Origin: Nitrospirillum pindoramense
GTDB taxonomy: Bacteria > Pseudomonadota > Alphaproteobacteria > Azospirillales > Azospirillaceae
Reading direction: 5' to 3'
DNA: 64,000 nucleotides
Assembly (NCBI RefSeq): GCF_007827955.1
Contig: NZ_VITR01000001.1
Coordinates: 310,001-374,000 of the forward strand
In this document: piece after piece, positions 56,203 through 64,000 of the stretch
How the letters are laid out: the number at the start of each line of letters is the position of its first letter
How positions within the stretch are numbered: the stretch's first letter is position 1
Program-made: the position numbers and the translations under genes
Notes under the pieces: model-generated
What the model saw: only the letters and a program-made list of their open reading frames with translations
Told to the model about the DNA's origin: nothing
Database searches by the model: none

Positions 56203-57621
56203 TTACCCCCCGATCTGCAGCATGCGCAGGTTGTTGGTGGTGCCGGCCTGGGCGAAGGGGATGCCGGCCACGACGATGATCTGGTCGTGCAGCTTGGCGA
56301 ACTCCGCGCTCTGCGACACCGCGGTGGCGACATCCACCATCTGCTCGTAGGAGTGGATGTCCTCCGACAGGGCGCTGTGCGTGCCCCACAGCAGGCACAG
56401 GCGGCGCGACACGGCCTGGTCGGCGGTGATGGCCAGGATCGCCACTTCCGGACGCTTGCGGGCGATACGGGCGGCGGTGGTGCCGCTGGAGGTGAAGGCG
56501 ACGATCACTGGCGCGCGCACGGCCTCCGCCAGGTCGGCGGCGGCGGCGGCCACGGCGTGCGGCGGGGTCTGTTCCTCCGCCGGGTCCGACGCGCGGATGA
56601 GGGAATGGTACAGCTTGTGCCGCTCGGTCGTGGCGATGATGCGGTCCATCATGGACACGGCTTCCAGCGGATAGGAGCCGCTGGCCGACTCCGCCGACAG
56701 CATGACGGCGTCGGCGCCGTCATAGATGGCGGTGGCCACATCCGACGCCTCGGCGCGGGTGGGGGTGGGGGCGGCCACCATGCTGTCCAGCATCTGGGTG
56801 GCGACGATCACCGGCTTCACCGCCAGACGGCAGGCGCGCACCAGTTCCTTCTGGCGGCCGGGCACCTCTTCTTGCGGGATTTCCACGCCCAGGTCGCCGC
56901 GGGCCACCATGATGGCGTCCGACAGGCGGATGATGTCGTCGATCTGCTCCAGGGCCTGCGGCTTCTCGATCTTGGCCATCAGGCCGGCGCGGTCGCCGAT
57001 CAGGCCGCGCGCCTCGATCATGTCGCTGGGCTTCTGCACGAAGGACAGGGCCACCCAGTCCACGCCCAGGTTCAGGCCGAATTCCAGGTCGGCGCGGTCC
57101 TTGGCGGTCAGGGGTGACAGGTTCAGCAGGGTGCCGGGCAGGTTGACGCCCTTGCGGTTGGAGATGACGCCGCCCACCACGACCTCGGCGGTCATGGTGT
57201 CGTCGCCCAGGCTGGTCACCTTAACCCGCACGCGGCCGTCGTCGATCAGCAGGTGATGGCCCGGCAGGACGGCGGCAAAAATCTCGGGGTGCGGCAGGGG
57301 TATGGCGTCACGGTCGCCGTCCTGGCCCTTCAGCACGAAGCGGATGGTGTCGCCCTTGGCCACCGTGATCTTGCCGTCCTTGATGGTGCCGACGCGGATC
57401 TTGGGGCCCTGCAGGTCCTGCAGGATGCCGATGGGCCGGCCCACTTCCTTCTCCAGCGCTCGGATGTGGGCGTGGACCTTGGCGTGGTCCTCATGGGTGC
57501 CGTGGCTGAAGTTCAGGCGGAAGGTGTCGACGCCCGCCATGAACAGTGCCTTCAGCATCTCGGGCGAGTTGCTGGCGGGTCCGACGGTGGCGACGATCTT
57601 GGCACGGCGGTGGCGACGCAT
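56203..57621 (-). CDS. pyk: Pyruvate kinase
   Basis: A 472-aa glycolytic enzyme (phosphoenolpyruvate + ADP to pyruvate + ATP). Conserved stretches: KIVATVGPAS at the start, RLNFSHGTHEDH, the active-site signature LMAKIEKPQALE with the catalytic Lys, IMVARGDLGVEIP and VATQMLDSM. MLSAESASGSYP replaces the common MLSGETAxGxYP. Leftward, 205 bases after fabI on the same strand, with a palindrome before it. It converges on the lacI gene. Confidence 0.97.
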   Translation of the reverse strand: MRRHRRAKIVATVGPASNSPEMLKALFMAGVDTFRLNFSHGTHEDHAKVHAHIRALEKEVGRPIGILQDLQGPKIRVGTIKDGKITVAKGDTIRFVLKGQDGDRDAIPLPHPEIFAAVLPGHHLLIDDGRVRVKVTSLGDDTMTAEVVVGGVISNRKGVNLPGTLLNLSPLTAKDRADLEFGLNLGVDWVALSFVQKPSDMIEARGLIGDRAGLMAKIEKPQALEQIDDIIRLSDAIMVARGDLGVEIPQEEVPGRQKELVRACRLAVKPVIVATQMLDSMVAAPTPTRAEASDVATAIYDGADAVMLSAESASGSYPLEAVSMMDRIIATTERHKLYHSLIRASDPAEEQTPPHAVAAAAADLAEAVRAPVIVAFTSSGTTAARIARKRPEVAILAITADQAVSRRLCLLWGTHSALSEDIHSYEQMVDVATAVSQSAEFAKLHDQIIVVAGIPFAQAGTTNNLRMLQIGG

Positions 57622-57667
57622 TGTTGTTTTCGGCCCTGGCGGGCCGCCCCAGAAGTGAATGCCGGTT

Positions 57668-57680
57668 GGAAACGGTTTCC
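57668..57680. promoter_or_regulatory. Operator-like palindrome upstream of pyk
   Basis: GGAAACGGTTTCC, a perfect 13-base palindrome with a single central base, 47 bases before the pyk start. The shape resembles sites for LacI-family central-carbon regulators. No binding partner is known from this window. Confidence 0.4.
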
Positions 57681-57826
57681 GGGCGCACCATCGGCATGGC
57701 CAACGGTTGCCCGGTCCGGTCGGCGGCGATGGTACCCGCTTCGCCCGCCGACAACAACATGGGGATATGCGAAATTCCGGTTAAAGGCGGTAATTTTACT
57801 ACATGATGCGCCCCGGCGGGCGCGTA

Positions 57827-58621
57827 TCAGATCACGATGTTCGCGCCGCCGTCGATATAAAGGGTGCTGCCCGTCAGCCGCCGCGCGAAGGGACTGGCCA
57901 GGTAGGCGCAGGTGTAGCCCACATCCATGATGTCGACCAATTCCCCAACAGGCGCGCGGCTTATGGCGTCGTTCAGCAGGCGATCGAAGTCCTTCAGGCC
58001 GGAGGCCGCCCGGGTCATCAGTGGGCCGGGCGACAGGGCGTGGACCCGGATGTGCTGCGGCCCCAGCTCATGCGCCAGATAGCGGCACGACGCCTCCAGC
58101 GCGGCCTTGACCGGGCCCATGACGTTGTAATTAGGCACCACGCGATCGGCACCCAGATAGCTCATGGCGAACATGGCGCCGCCGTGCGTCATCAACGGCG
58201 CCGCCAGTTTGGCCATGCGGATGAAGGAGTGGCAGGAGATGTCCATGGCGCGGGCGAAGCCTTCGGCCGAGCACTCCAGCAGGCCGCCCTTCAGATCCTC
58301 CTTGGGGGCGTAGGCGATGGAATGGACCAGGATGTCCAGCCCGCCCCAGGTGTCGCGCACCGCGTCAAACACCGCCTCCAGCTGTCCCGGCGCCGTCACG
58401 TCCAGCGGCAGGAACAGGCGGGCGCCCAGCTCCTGCGCCAGCGGCTCCACATGCGGCTTGGCCTTGTCGTTCAGGTAGGTCAGCGCCAGTTCCGCCCCCA
58501 CCTCGTGGAAGGCCTTGGCGCAGCCATAGGCGATGGACTGGTCGTTGGCGATGCCCACCACCAGGGCGCGCTTGCCGGCCAGGATGCGGTGGGGCGTGGG
58601 CAGGTGGATGTCCGTGGTCAT
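57827..58621 (-). CDS. fabI: Enoyl-[acyl-carrier-protein] reductase
   Basis: A 264-aa NADH-dependent SDR enzyme. GIANDQSIAYGCAKAF is the FabI nucleotide loop, SYLGADRVVPNYNVMGPVK carries the Tyr-x6-Lys pair, and ALSPGPLMTRAASGLKDF the substrate loop. It reduces enoyl-ACP in fatty-acid elongation. Its ATG overlaps the acetate kinase stop (ATGA), an unusual coupling of lipid and acetyl-phosphate metabolism found in several alphaproteobacteria. It may be a second enoyl reductase beside a housekeeping copy elsewhere. Confidence 0.93.
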   Translation of the reverse strand: MTTDIHLPTPHRILAGKRALVVGIANDQSIAYGCAKAFHEVGAELALTYLNDKAKPHVEPLAQELGARLFLPLDVTAPGQLEAVFDAVRDTWGGLDILVHSIAYAPKEDLKGGLLECSAEGFARAMDISCHSFIRMAKLAAPLMTHGGAMFAMSYLGADRVVPNYNVMGPVKAALEASCRYLAHELGPQHIRVHALSPGPLMTRAASGLKDFDRLLNDAISRAPVGELVDIMDVGYTCAYLASPFARRLTGSTLYIDGGANIVI

Positions 58622-59850
58622 GGGGTCCCGTCCGTCAGCAGGCGCCGCGTGTGGCGGGCGATCATCTGTTCCTCATCCGTCGGCACGATCCAGGCGGCCA
58701 CGCGGCTGCCGGGCGCGCTGATACGGGTGGTGCCGGCCTGGGGGGTGCCGACCTGGGGCCGGGCGTTGGCCTCAGCATCCAGCGTCACGCCCAGCCAGGC
58801 GGCGTGTTGGCAGACGGCGGCCCGCACCCCGGCGCTGTGCTCCCCGATGCCGGCGGTGAACACCAGGGCGTCCAGGCCACCCAGCGCCGCCGCCAGCGAC
58901 CCGATCTCCCGCCCGATGCGGTAGGTGAACAGGTCCACCGCCAGCTTGGCCCGGGGCTCGGCCGACATCTCCAGCGTCCGCATGTCGCTGGAGAGGCCGG
59001 ACACCCCCAGCAGGCCGGACCGCTGGTACAGCAGCTTTTCTAGGTCGCGCGGCCCCATATGCATCTCGTCCATCAGGTACAGCAGGACACCGGGGTCCAG
59101 CGTGCCGCAGCGGGTGCCCATGGGCAGACCCTCCACCGCCGTGAAGCCCATGGTGCTGGCGACACTGCGGCCGCCGTCCATGGCGCACAGGCTGGCGCCG
59201 TTGCCCAGATGGGCCACGATGACCTTGGCGCCGTCCAGGCCCAATTCGCCCAGCTGGGAGGCGATGTATTCGTAGGACAGACCGTGGAAGCCATAGCGGC
59301 GCACGCCCCGGTCGGTGATCTCCGCCGGCAGGGCGAAGGCTTGGGCCAGGGGCGGCTGGGTGGCGTGGAAGGCGGTGTCGAAGCAGCCCACCTGGAACAG
59401 GCCGGGCGTGCTGGCCAGGATGCTGCGCGCCGGCGCCAGGTTGTGCCGCTGGTGCAGGGGGGCCAGGGGCACCAGGGTCGCCAGCCGGTCCAGCACGGCG
59501 GCGTTCAGCGCCGCCGGAGCGGTGAAGTCGCCGCCGCCGTGGACGATGCGATGGCCCACCGCCTCCACCTTGTGGCCTTCCAGATGGGTGTCGATGAACC
59601 CCATCAGAAAGCGGGTGGCGGCGTCATGGTCGAAGGCGCCGGCTTCGGCGCCGGTCCAGCGCTGCTCCCCCACCACGTCGCCGGCGGGATGCCGGGCGAT
59701 GAAGTGGGCGTTGTCGGTGTGCAGCCCCTCGATCTGTCCCTTCAGGAACAGTTCCAGGTGCCGCGTCTCATCCGCGAACAGCGAGAACTTGATGCTGGAG
59801 GAGCCGGCGTTGATGACGATGATGGCGTTGCTGATCTTCCTGCGGCGCAT
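58618..59850 (-). CDS. ackA: Acetate kinase
   Basis: A 410-aa member of the acetate/butyrate kinase family (acetyl phosphate + ADP to acetate + ATP). Signatures: IVINAGSSSIKFSLF at the start, YGFHGLSYEYIA in the middle, IVAHLGNGASLCAMDGGRSVASTMGFTAVEGLPMGTRCG in several blocks and VFTAGIGEHSAGVR. Four bases after the phosphotransacetylase-like gene, overlapping fabI. The two upstream genes complete an acetyl-CoA/acetate node. Confidence 0.95.
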   Translation of the reverse strand: MRRRKISNAIIVINAGSSSIKFSLFADETRHLELFLKGQIEGLHTDNAHFIARHPAGDVVGEQRWTGAEAGAFDHDAATRFLMGFIDTHLEGHKVEAVGHRIVHGGGDFTAPAALNAAVLDRLATLVPLAPLHQRHNLAPARSILASTPGLFQVGCFDTAFHATQPPLAQAFALPAEITDRGVRRYGFHGLSYEYIASQLGELGLDGAKVIVAHLGNGASLCAMDGGRSVASTMGFTAVEGLPMGTRCGTLDPGVLLYLMDEMHMGPRDLEKLLYQRSGLLGVSGLSSDMRTLEMSAEPRAKLAVDLFTYRIGREIGSLAAALGGLDALVFTAGIGEHSAGVRAAVCQHAAWLGVTLDAEANARPQVGTPQAGTTRISAPGSRVAAWIVPTDEEQMIARHTRRLLTDGTP

Positions 59851-59854
59851 GGGC

Positions 59855-60838
59855 TCACCCCACCGCCATGGCCGAGACGGTGCGGCGGTGCCGGGCGATC
59901 AGGGCCGCCACGGCGCAGGAGGCGAGGCGGGCCGGCACGCTGTCGGCCCGGCTGGTCAGGATGATGGGCACGCGGGCGCCCAGCACGATGCCGGCGGCGT
60001 CCGCCCCCGCCAGGAAGGTCAGGCTCTTGGCCAGCATGTTGCCGGCCTCCAGGTCCGGCACCAGGATGACGTTGGCGTGCCCGGCGACGGGGGAGGTCAG
60101 GTGCTTGATGGTGGCGGCTTCGGGGCTGATGGCGTTGTCCAGGGCCAGGGGGCCGTCCAGGATGGCGCCGGTGATCTGCCCACGCTCCGCCATCTTGCAC
60201 AGGGCGGCCGCTTCGATGGTGGAGGGGATCTTGGGGTTCACCGTCTCCACCGCCGACAGGATGGCCACGCGCACCTCGCCGAAGCCCAGGATCAGGGCCA
60301 GGTCGATGGCGTTCTGCACGATGTCCACCTTCTCCGCCAGGGTGGGGGCGATGTTGACGGCGGCGTCGGTGATGATCAGCGGATCGTCATGGCCGGGGAT
60401 GTCCATGACGAAGCAGTGGCTGAGCCGCCGGGCGGTGCGCAGGCCGGTCTCCGTCCTGACCACGGCGCCCATCAGCTCATCGGTGTGCAGGCTGCCCTTC
60501 ATCAGCGCCTCGGCCTTGCCCTCGCGCACCAGCTCCACGGCCCGCTGGGCGGAGGCCACGCTGTGCGGCGTGTCGATGATGGGCAGGGACGCGATGTCCA
60601 GGCCCGCCTGCTCCGCCACGGCCCGGATGCGCGCCTCCGGCCCCACCAGGATGGGGGCGATCAGGCCCAGGCGGGCACCATCCACCGCGCCCTCCAACGC
60701 GCTCTGGTCGCAGGGATGCGCCACCGCCGTGGGCGGCGGGCCGGCCTGGTGCGCGGCGGCGATCAGGCGCTGGTACTTCTTGTGGCGGGCGATGTCGGCC
60801 TGCACCCGGGGGGTGGTCGCGGCGGTGGGGCTGTCCAT
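59855..60838 (-). CDS. Phosphate acetyl/butyryltransferase
   Basis: A 327-aa short-form enzyme of the Pta/Ptb family (acyl-CoA + phosphate to acyl phosphate + CoA). ALMKGSLHTDELMGAVV, FVMDIPGHDDPLIITDAAVNIAPTL in parts and LVPDLEAGNMLAKSLTFLAGADAAGIVLGARVPIILTSRAD in parts are family blocks. With acetate kinase directly downstream the acyl group is most likely acetyl. Start ATG 60838 behind TTGGAGA; an in-frame TTG four codons earlier is possible. Confidence 0.93.
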   Translation of the reverse strand: MDSPTAATTPRVQADIARHKKYQRLIAAAHQAGPPPTAVAHPCDQSALEGAVDGARLGLIAPILVGPEARIRAVAEQAGLDIASLPIIDTPHSVASAQRAVELVREGKAEALMKGSLHTDELMGAVVRTETGLRTARRLSHCFVMDIPGHDDPLIITDAAVNIAPTLAEKVDIVQNAIDLALILGFGEVRVAILSAVETVNPKIPSTIEAAALCKMAERGQITGAILDGPLALDNAISPEAATIKHLTSPVAGHANVILVPDLEAGNMLAKSLTFLAGADAAGIVLGARVPIILTSRADSVPARLASCAVAALIARHRRTVSAMAVG

Positions 60839-60870
60839 GGCGGTCTCCAATACGGGCGGGTCGAAAGCGG

Positions 60871-63111
60871 TCAGGCGGCGGTGCTGGCGTTCCCGCGCCT
60901 CGGTTTGGCGGGAGCTGCGCTGGGCGCAGGTGTGTCGGCGGATTGGAACAGGGCCATCATCTGGTCCAGCCGCGCCGCTACGGCGGGGCCAGGCGGATCG
61001 CCGGCCTCCACCAGGCGGCGCAGGGCCGTGGCGGCGGTGGCCCGGACTTCCGCATCCGGCGGCAGCAGGGCGGGCAGGGCGGCCAGGGCCGCCGCCTCGT
61101 CCCGATGCAACAGGGCCGATTGCTCCCGCACCAGGGCCTTGAACTGGGTCAGGCTCAGCCGCTGGTCTGCCGGGGTTTGACGCCGCAGGGCCCGCAGCAC
61201 GGTGAAGCGCCGCTCATCGGCGCCGGGGTGGGCATCCGCCTGCATGACATACAGCAGGGCGCGGGTGACGGCGGTCGTCAGCCCGTCGTGGCCGGCATCC
61301 ACCGCCTTGTCCTCATTGGCCGGCGGCGGGGTGTCCGCCGGCAGCCGCGCGGGTGTCTCCACGCCGATGGCCGCCTGCAGCAGGGCGGAACCGTAGACCG
61401 TCAGGAAAAAGGTTTCCGTGGCCCGGTCGCGCAACTCACGCCAGGTGTCCAGCGCCTGGACGACGCTGTCCGACACGGCCTCCTGCACCTTCAGGAAGGG
61501 GTTGTCGGGGGCCACGGGCCGGCGGTGGGCGCGCGCGGTTTCCGCCAGGGCGGCGACGGGGCGCATCAGCGGGTTCTTGTCGGAAAACACCTCGAACCGC
61601 AGGCGATTGGGATGCAGGCGGCGCATCAGCTCCGCGCTTTCATCCGTCGCCAGTTGCCGCACCACCGGGCGCAAGGTATGGGCGTACAGGTCGCCGTTGA
61701 GGGCGGAGATCCGGGCCACGGTGGCGAACCGGCGGTCATCGCGCGCGTCGTTGCCGCCCAGCGCCCGGATATCGTCCAGGCCCCGCCGCTCGAACCGTGT
61801 CAGATACCGCCCCGACACCAGTTCGGCGTGCGCCACGCCGGTCTTTTCCGTGAACACGGCCTGGTATAGGCCGGGCGGCAGCATGTCGATCAGGTCCATG
61901 GTCCGGGCGAACTCGTCATGTTCCTTGGTCGCCACGGTGGCGGAGACGAAAATGCCCAGGTGGCCGATGCTGGGGTGCAGGGAGTAGACGATGGTCTGGC
62001 CGCCGGCCTCCAGCTCCGCGTCGCTGGCGTACAGGTCCAGGATCCAGTCCAGCGCCTGCTGCGGCGGGGTGATGTCATCGCCCCAGGAACAGAAGACGAT
62101 GATGGGCGACTTGATGGCCCGCAGGTCGACTTTGCTGCCGTCCGACAGGGTGATCCCGCCGCGGGTGAGGTGGTTGCCCAGGAACAGCTCATCGGTGATG
62201 TACTGCATTTCCCCGGCACTCAGCAGGATGGGGCTGCCCCACCAGCGCTCAAACTCCAGGAAGCGCGGCCCTTCGGTGTCGACCTTGGAATAGACGGCGT
62301 AGTTCTTTTTCCACAGGGTGTTGGCCGGGTTCATATTTTCGAAGTTCGCGATCAGCGCGGCACCGTCGAAGATGCCGCGCCCCAGGTCGCCGCTCAGCGT
62401 CGTCAGCCAGGTGCCGCCCAGCAGGCCGCCCAGATAGCGCAGGGGGTTCTTCTCATGCACCCCCGCCCAGTAGGAGAGGGGGGAGCCCGCCAGCACGATG
62501 GGCCCCGTCAGATCCGGCCGGGTCGCGGCCATCATCATGACCTGCCAGCCAGCCTGGCAATTGCCGATCAGGCAGGGCTTGCCCTCCGCCTCCGGATGCA
62601 GGGCGGCCACCTTTTCCACGAAAGCGGCCTCCGCCCGACAGACATCCTCCACCGTCTGGCCCGGGACCGGCTTGGGCAGGAAGCCGACGAAGTAGCAGGG
62701 GTGGCGCTCGGCGAGGGCCACGCCGATCTCGCTGTCATGCTTCATGCCGCCGATGCCGGGGCCGTGACCGGCCCGGGGGTCGAAGACGACGAAGGGCCGC
62801 AGGCGGGGGTTGGTGGGTCGGTCAGCCGGCGGCAGGATGCGCATCAGGCAATAGTTTACGGGCCGGTCCAGTGTCCGCCCATCCAGGACCAGTTCGTAGG
62901 GGAAGCTCAGGACGTTGGGCCAGGCATCGTCCATATGCTGGAAATGGTCGTTGCCGCGCTGGCGCAGCACATCCAGGAACAGCAGGGAGCGTTGGCCCGC
63001 GTCCACCCAATAATCCACGGCCTGCTGGGCAAGGCTGGCCCAGGGCGCCGCAAAAGGGGACGGTTCCGTTCGCATGGGGGTCGTCGTGCTCGCCATCCGT
63101 GCCGTGTCCAT
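60871..63111 (-). CDS. DUF3141 PhaC-like alpha/beta hydrolase
   Basis: A 746-aa protein with a PHA-synthase-like alpha/beta core. The nucleophile elbow is GNCQAGW (Cys), a variant of the PhaC box G-x-C-x-G with Ala at the fifth place; IVFCSWGDDITPPQQALDW provides the acid and LHPSIGHLGIFVS the His. The C-terminal 250 residues are helical and Ala/Arg-rich. The DUF3141 - Pta - AckA (- FabI) order recurs in alphaproteobacteria; a link with polyhydroxyalkanoate or acyl-CoA turnover is likely but unproven. Start ATG 63111 has GAGGAA; ATG 63141 is an alternative. Confidence 0.85.
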   Translation of the reverse strand: MDTARMASTTTPMRTEPSPFAAPWASLAQQAVDYWVDAGQRSLLFLDVLRQRGNDHFQHMDDAWPNVLSFPYELVLDGRTLDRPVNYCLMRILPPADRPTNPRLRPFVVFDPRAGHGPGIGGMKHDSEIGVALAERHPCYFVGFLPKPVPGQTVEDVCRAEAAFVEKVAALHPEAEGKPCLIGNCQAGWQVMMMAATRPDLTGPIVLAGSPLSYWAGVHEKNPLRYLGGLLGGTWLTTLSGDLGRGIFDGAALIANFENMNPANTLWKKNYAVYSKVDTEGPRFLEFERWWGSPILLSAGEMQYITDELFLGNHLTRGGITLSDGSKVDLRAIKSPIIVFCSWGDDITPPQQALDWILDLYASDAELEAGGQTIVYSLHPSIGHLGIFVSATVATKEHDEFARTMDLIDMLPPGLYQAVFTEKTGVAHAELVSGRYLTRFERRGLDDIRALGGNDARDDRRFATVARISALNGDLYAHTLRPVVRQLATDESAELMRRLHPNRLRFEVFSDKNPLMRPVAALAETARAHRRPVAPDNPFLKVQEAVSDSVVQALDTWRELRDRATETFFLTVYGSALLQAAIGVETPARLPADTPPPANEDKAVDAGHDGLTTAVTRALLYVMQADAHPGADERRFTVLRALRRQTPADQRLSLTQFKALVREQSALLHRDEAAALAALPALLPPDAEVRATAATALRRLVEAGDPPGPAVAARLDQMMALFQSADTPAPSAAPAKPRRGNASTAA

Positions 63112-63440
63112 GAAGTTCCTCGTTCGGGGGGAATGCTGCATCGCGGCAATTGTAAGCGAGAAATATGAAGGATGGGAGAAACTATCCCGGAGATTTATGT
63201 TAGTTCGGAATCTGAACTAATAGGGCCCTGTTAGCTCCATGATTCTATTGATTCTGTTTCATTTAGTAATGAGTGTTAGCTGGATTATTCACCAATAATA
63301 CTCAAAGCCCTCTCGCATGCCGTCATGCTCCAGGATAAAGCTTTCGGTTGGTTTATATTTATGATCCATGTCAACGCTCTGTCGGGAAAATGGACGGGAT
63401 GGGTGGGCATAGCGCCGCACCATCCGCCCCGCCGGTATCG
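63112..63440. other. 329-base AT-richer intergenic region
   Basis: No gene supported. It is the least GC-rich stretch of the window. It must hold the promoter of the leftward DUF3141 operon, but no clear -35/-10 pair stands out. An inverted repeat at 63200-63220 is its only clear structure. Confidence 0.5.
63200..63220. promoter_or_regulatory. Inverted repeat upstream of the DUF3141 operon
   Basis: TTAGTTC-GGAATCT-GAACTAA: perfect 7-bp arms and 7-base spacer, about 90 bases before the start codon. Operator-like; binding partner unknown. Confidence 0.4.
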
Positions 63441-64000
63441 TCAGGGCGCGGTTGCCGCTGGCCGCCAGCCGCCGCCCAGGGCCTGGGCCAGGGTGATGGC
63501 CGCCGACAGCCGGTCGGCGCGCGACTGCACCAGGGCCAGCTCTGCCGACAAAAGGCCGCGCTCGGCATCCAGCTGCTCCAGATAGGGGGAATAGCCGGCG
63601 CGGTAGCGGCTGGTGGCGATGGCCAGGGTGCGGGCCAGGGCGTCGCGCTGGCGCAGCAGCGCCGTCTCCTGCTCGGCACTGCGCTGCACCATGGCCAGCC
63701 CGTCCTCGACCTCGCGGAAGGCGGTCAGGGCGGCCTTGCGGTAGCCGAAGGCCGCCGCGTCCCGCCGGGCGGCCGCGCTGTCGGCCTGGGCCTTCAGCCG
63801 GCCGCTGTCGAACAGGGGTGTCAGGACGCTGCCGCCCAGGGCGAAGATGTTGACCGGGTCGATCAGGCTGCTGACCACGGTGCCGCCCGCGGCGCTCAAC
63901 TGCACGTCGGGCAGGAACGCCGCGCGCGCGGCGTCCAGGCCATGGTCGGCGGCGACCAACTGCTGTTCCGCCTGCGCGATGTCCGGCCGGCGGCGCAGCA
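63441..64000 (-). CDS. NodT-family outer-membrane efflux factor, 3' part
   Basis: The last about 186 residues of a TolC-like channel; the gene begins beyond the window. The visible part opens LRRRPDIAQAEQQLVAADHGLDAAR in the family's second repeat, then LTPLFDSGRLKAQADSA and ends ALGGGWRP. It is a third efflux component in the window and might serve the RND pump at 44895, which lacks a channel gene, but they are 14 kb apart. Confidence 0.9.
   Translation of the reverse strand, partial: LRRRPDIAQAEQQLVAADHGLDAARAAFLPDVQLSAAGGTVVSSLIDPVNIFALGGSVLTPLFDSGRLKAQADSAAARRDAAAFGYRKAALTAFREVEDGLAMVQRSAEQETALLRQRDALARTLAIATSRYRAGYSPYLEQLDAERGLLSAELALVQSRADRLSAAITLAQALGGGWRPAATAP

Noticed and set aside
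63325-63585. Small plus-strand frame at the right end
   Set aside because: It runs into the antisense of the conserved NodT-type channel gene, has no ribosome site and no recognisable product.
1-64000. tRNA, rRNA, riboswitch or prophage features
   Set aside because: I looked through the intergenic gaps, all shorter than about 335 bases, and saw no cloverleaf, conserved riboswitch core or phage gene. A covariance-model scan would be needed to exclude small RNAs.

Overview
The window is 64 kb of very GC-rich bacterial DNA with tightly packed genes, many start/stop overlaps and no RNA genes or insertion sequences that I could see. The gene families (DUF3141/phosphotransacetylase/acetate kinase/FabI cluster, several RND pumps with NodT-type outer-membrane factors, cache-domain chemoreceptors, Tat-dependent sugar dehydrogenase, many LacI/TetR-controlled sugar loci) point to an alphaproteobacterium of the Rhodospirillales/Azospirillaceae type. 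That placement is an inference from gene content and composition, not from a marker gene.

Layout. 1-8.9 kb: the start of an unknown gene, a large winged-helix/STAND ATPase regulator, a four-gene operon (MFS pump, FAD monooxygenase, EmrA-like and EmrB-like subunits) and a secreted metallo-beta-lactamase-fold hydrolase. 9.1-13.5 kb: a LacI regulator divergent from a Gfo/Idh/MocA dehydrogenase and two TIM-barrel sugar isomerase-like proteins, with a consensus LacI operator between them. 13.6-26.4 kb: the most interesting region. A TetR regulator sits among an operon for a two-component flavin monooxygenase plus GH3 beta-glucosidase, an operon for a Tat-hitchhiker sugar dehydrogenase (small subunit plus GMC flavoprotein), and an operon of two MFS carriers followed by both subunits of a C-glycoside deglycosidase-like enzyme. 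A GST gene follows. 26.5-35.5 kb: a secreted Zn protease-like protein, then a NodT/MFP/RND/response-regulator/kinase efflux operon. 35.5-43.8 kb: an isonitrile-hydratase-like DJ-1 protein divergent from a GlxA-type regulator, two chemoreceptors and an S9 peptidase. 43.9-50.6 kb: an alpha/beta hydrolase, a second RND pump with its own TetR, and a VOC protein. 50.7-56.0 kb: an OprB porin, MFS carrier, DHDPS-family lyase and divergent LacI regulator. 56.2-63.1 kb: pyruvate kinase, FabI, acetate kinase, phosphate acetyl/butyryltransferase and a DUF3141 PhaC-like protein. The 3' end of another outer-membrane factor closes the window.

How it may work together. Three AGAA-N6-TTCT operator-like sites lie in front of the three 13.6-25.7 kb operons; two of them overlap well-formed sigma-70 promoters. 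I propose one TetR regulon for uptake and breakdown of plant-type glycosides: periplasmic oxidation of the sugar to a keto-glycoside, import by MFS carriers, C-C bond cleavage in the cytosol by the TIM-barrel/DUF6379 pair, hydrolysis of O-glycosides by GH3, and oxidation of the aglycone by the flavin monooxygenase. A second, less expected signal is a family of short intergenic inverted-repeat elements (core GGCATTTGA) with four copies, three between convergent gene ends.
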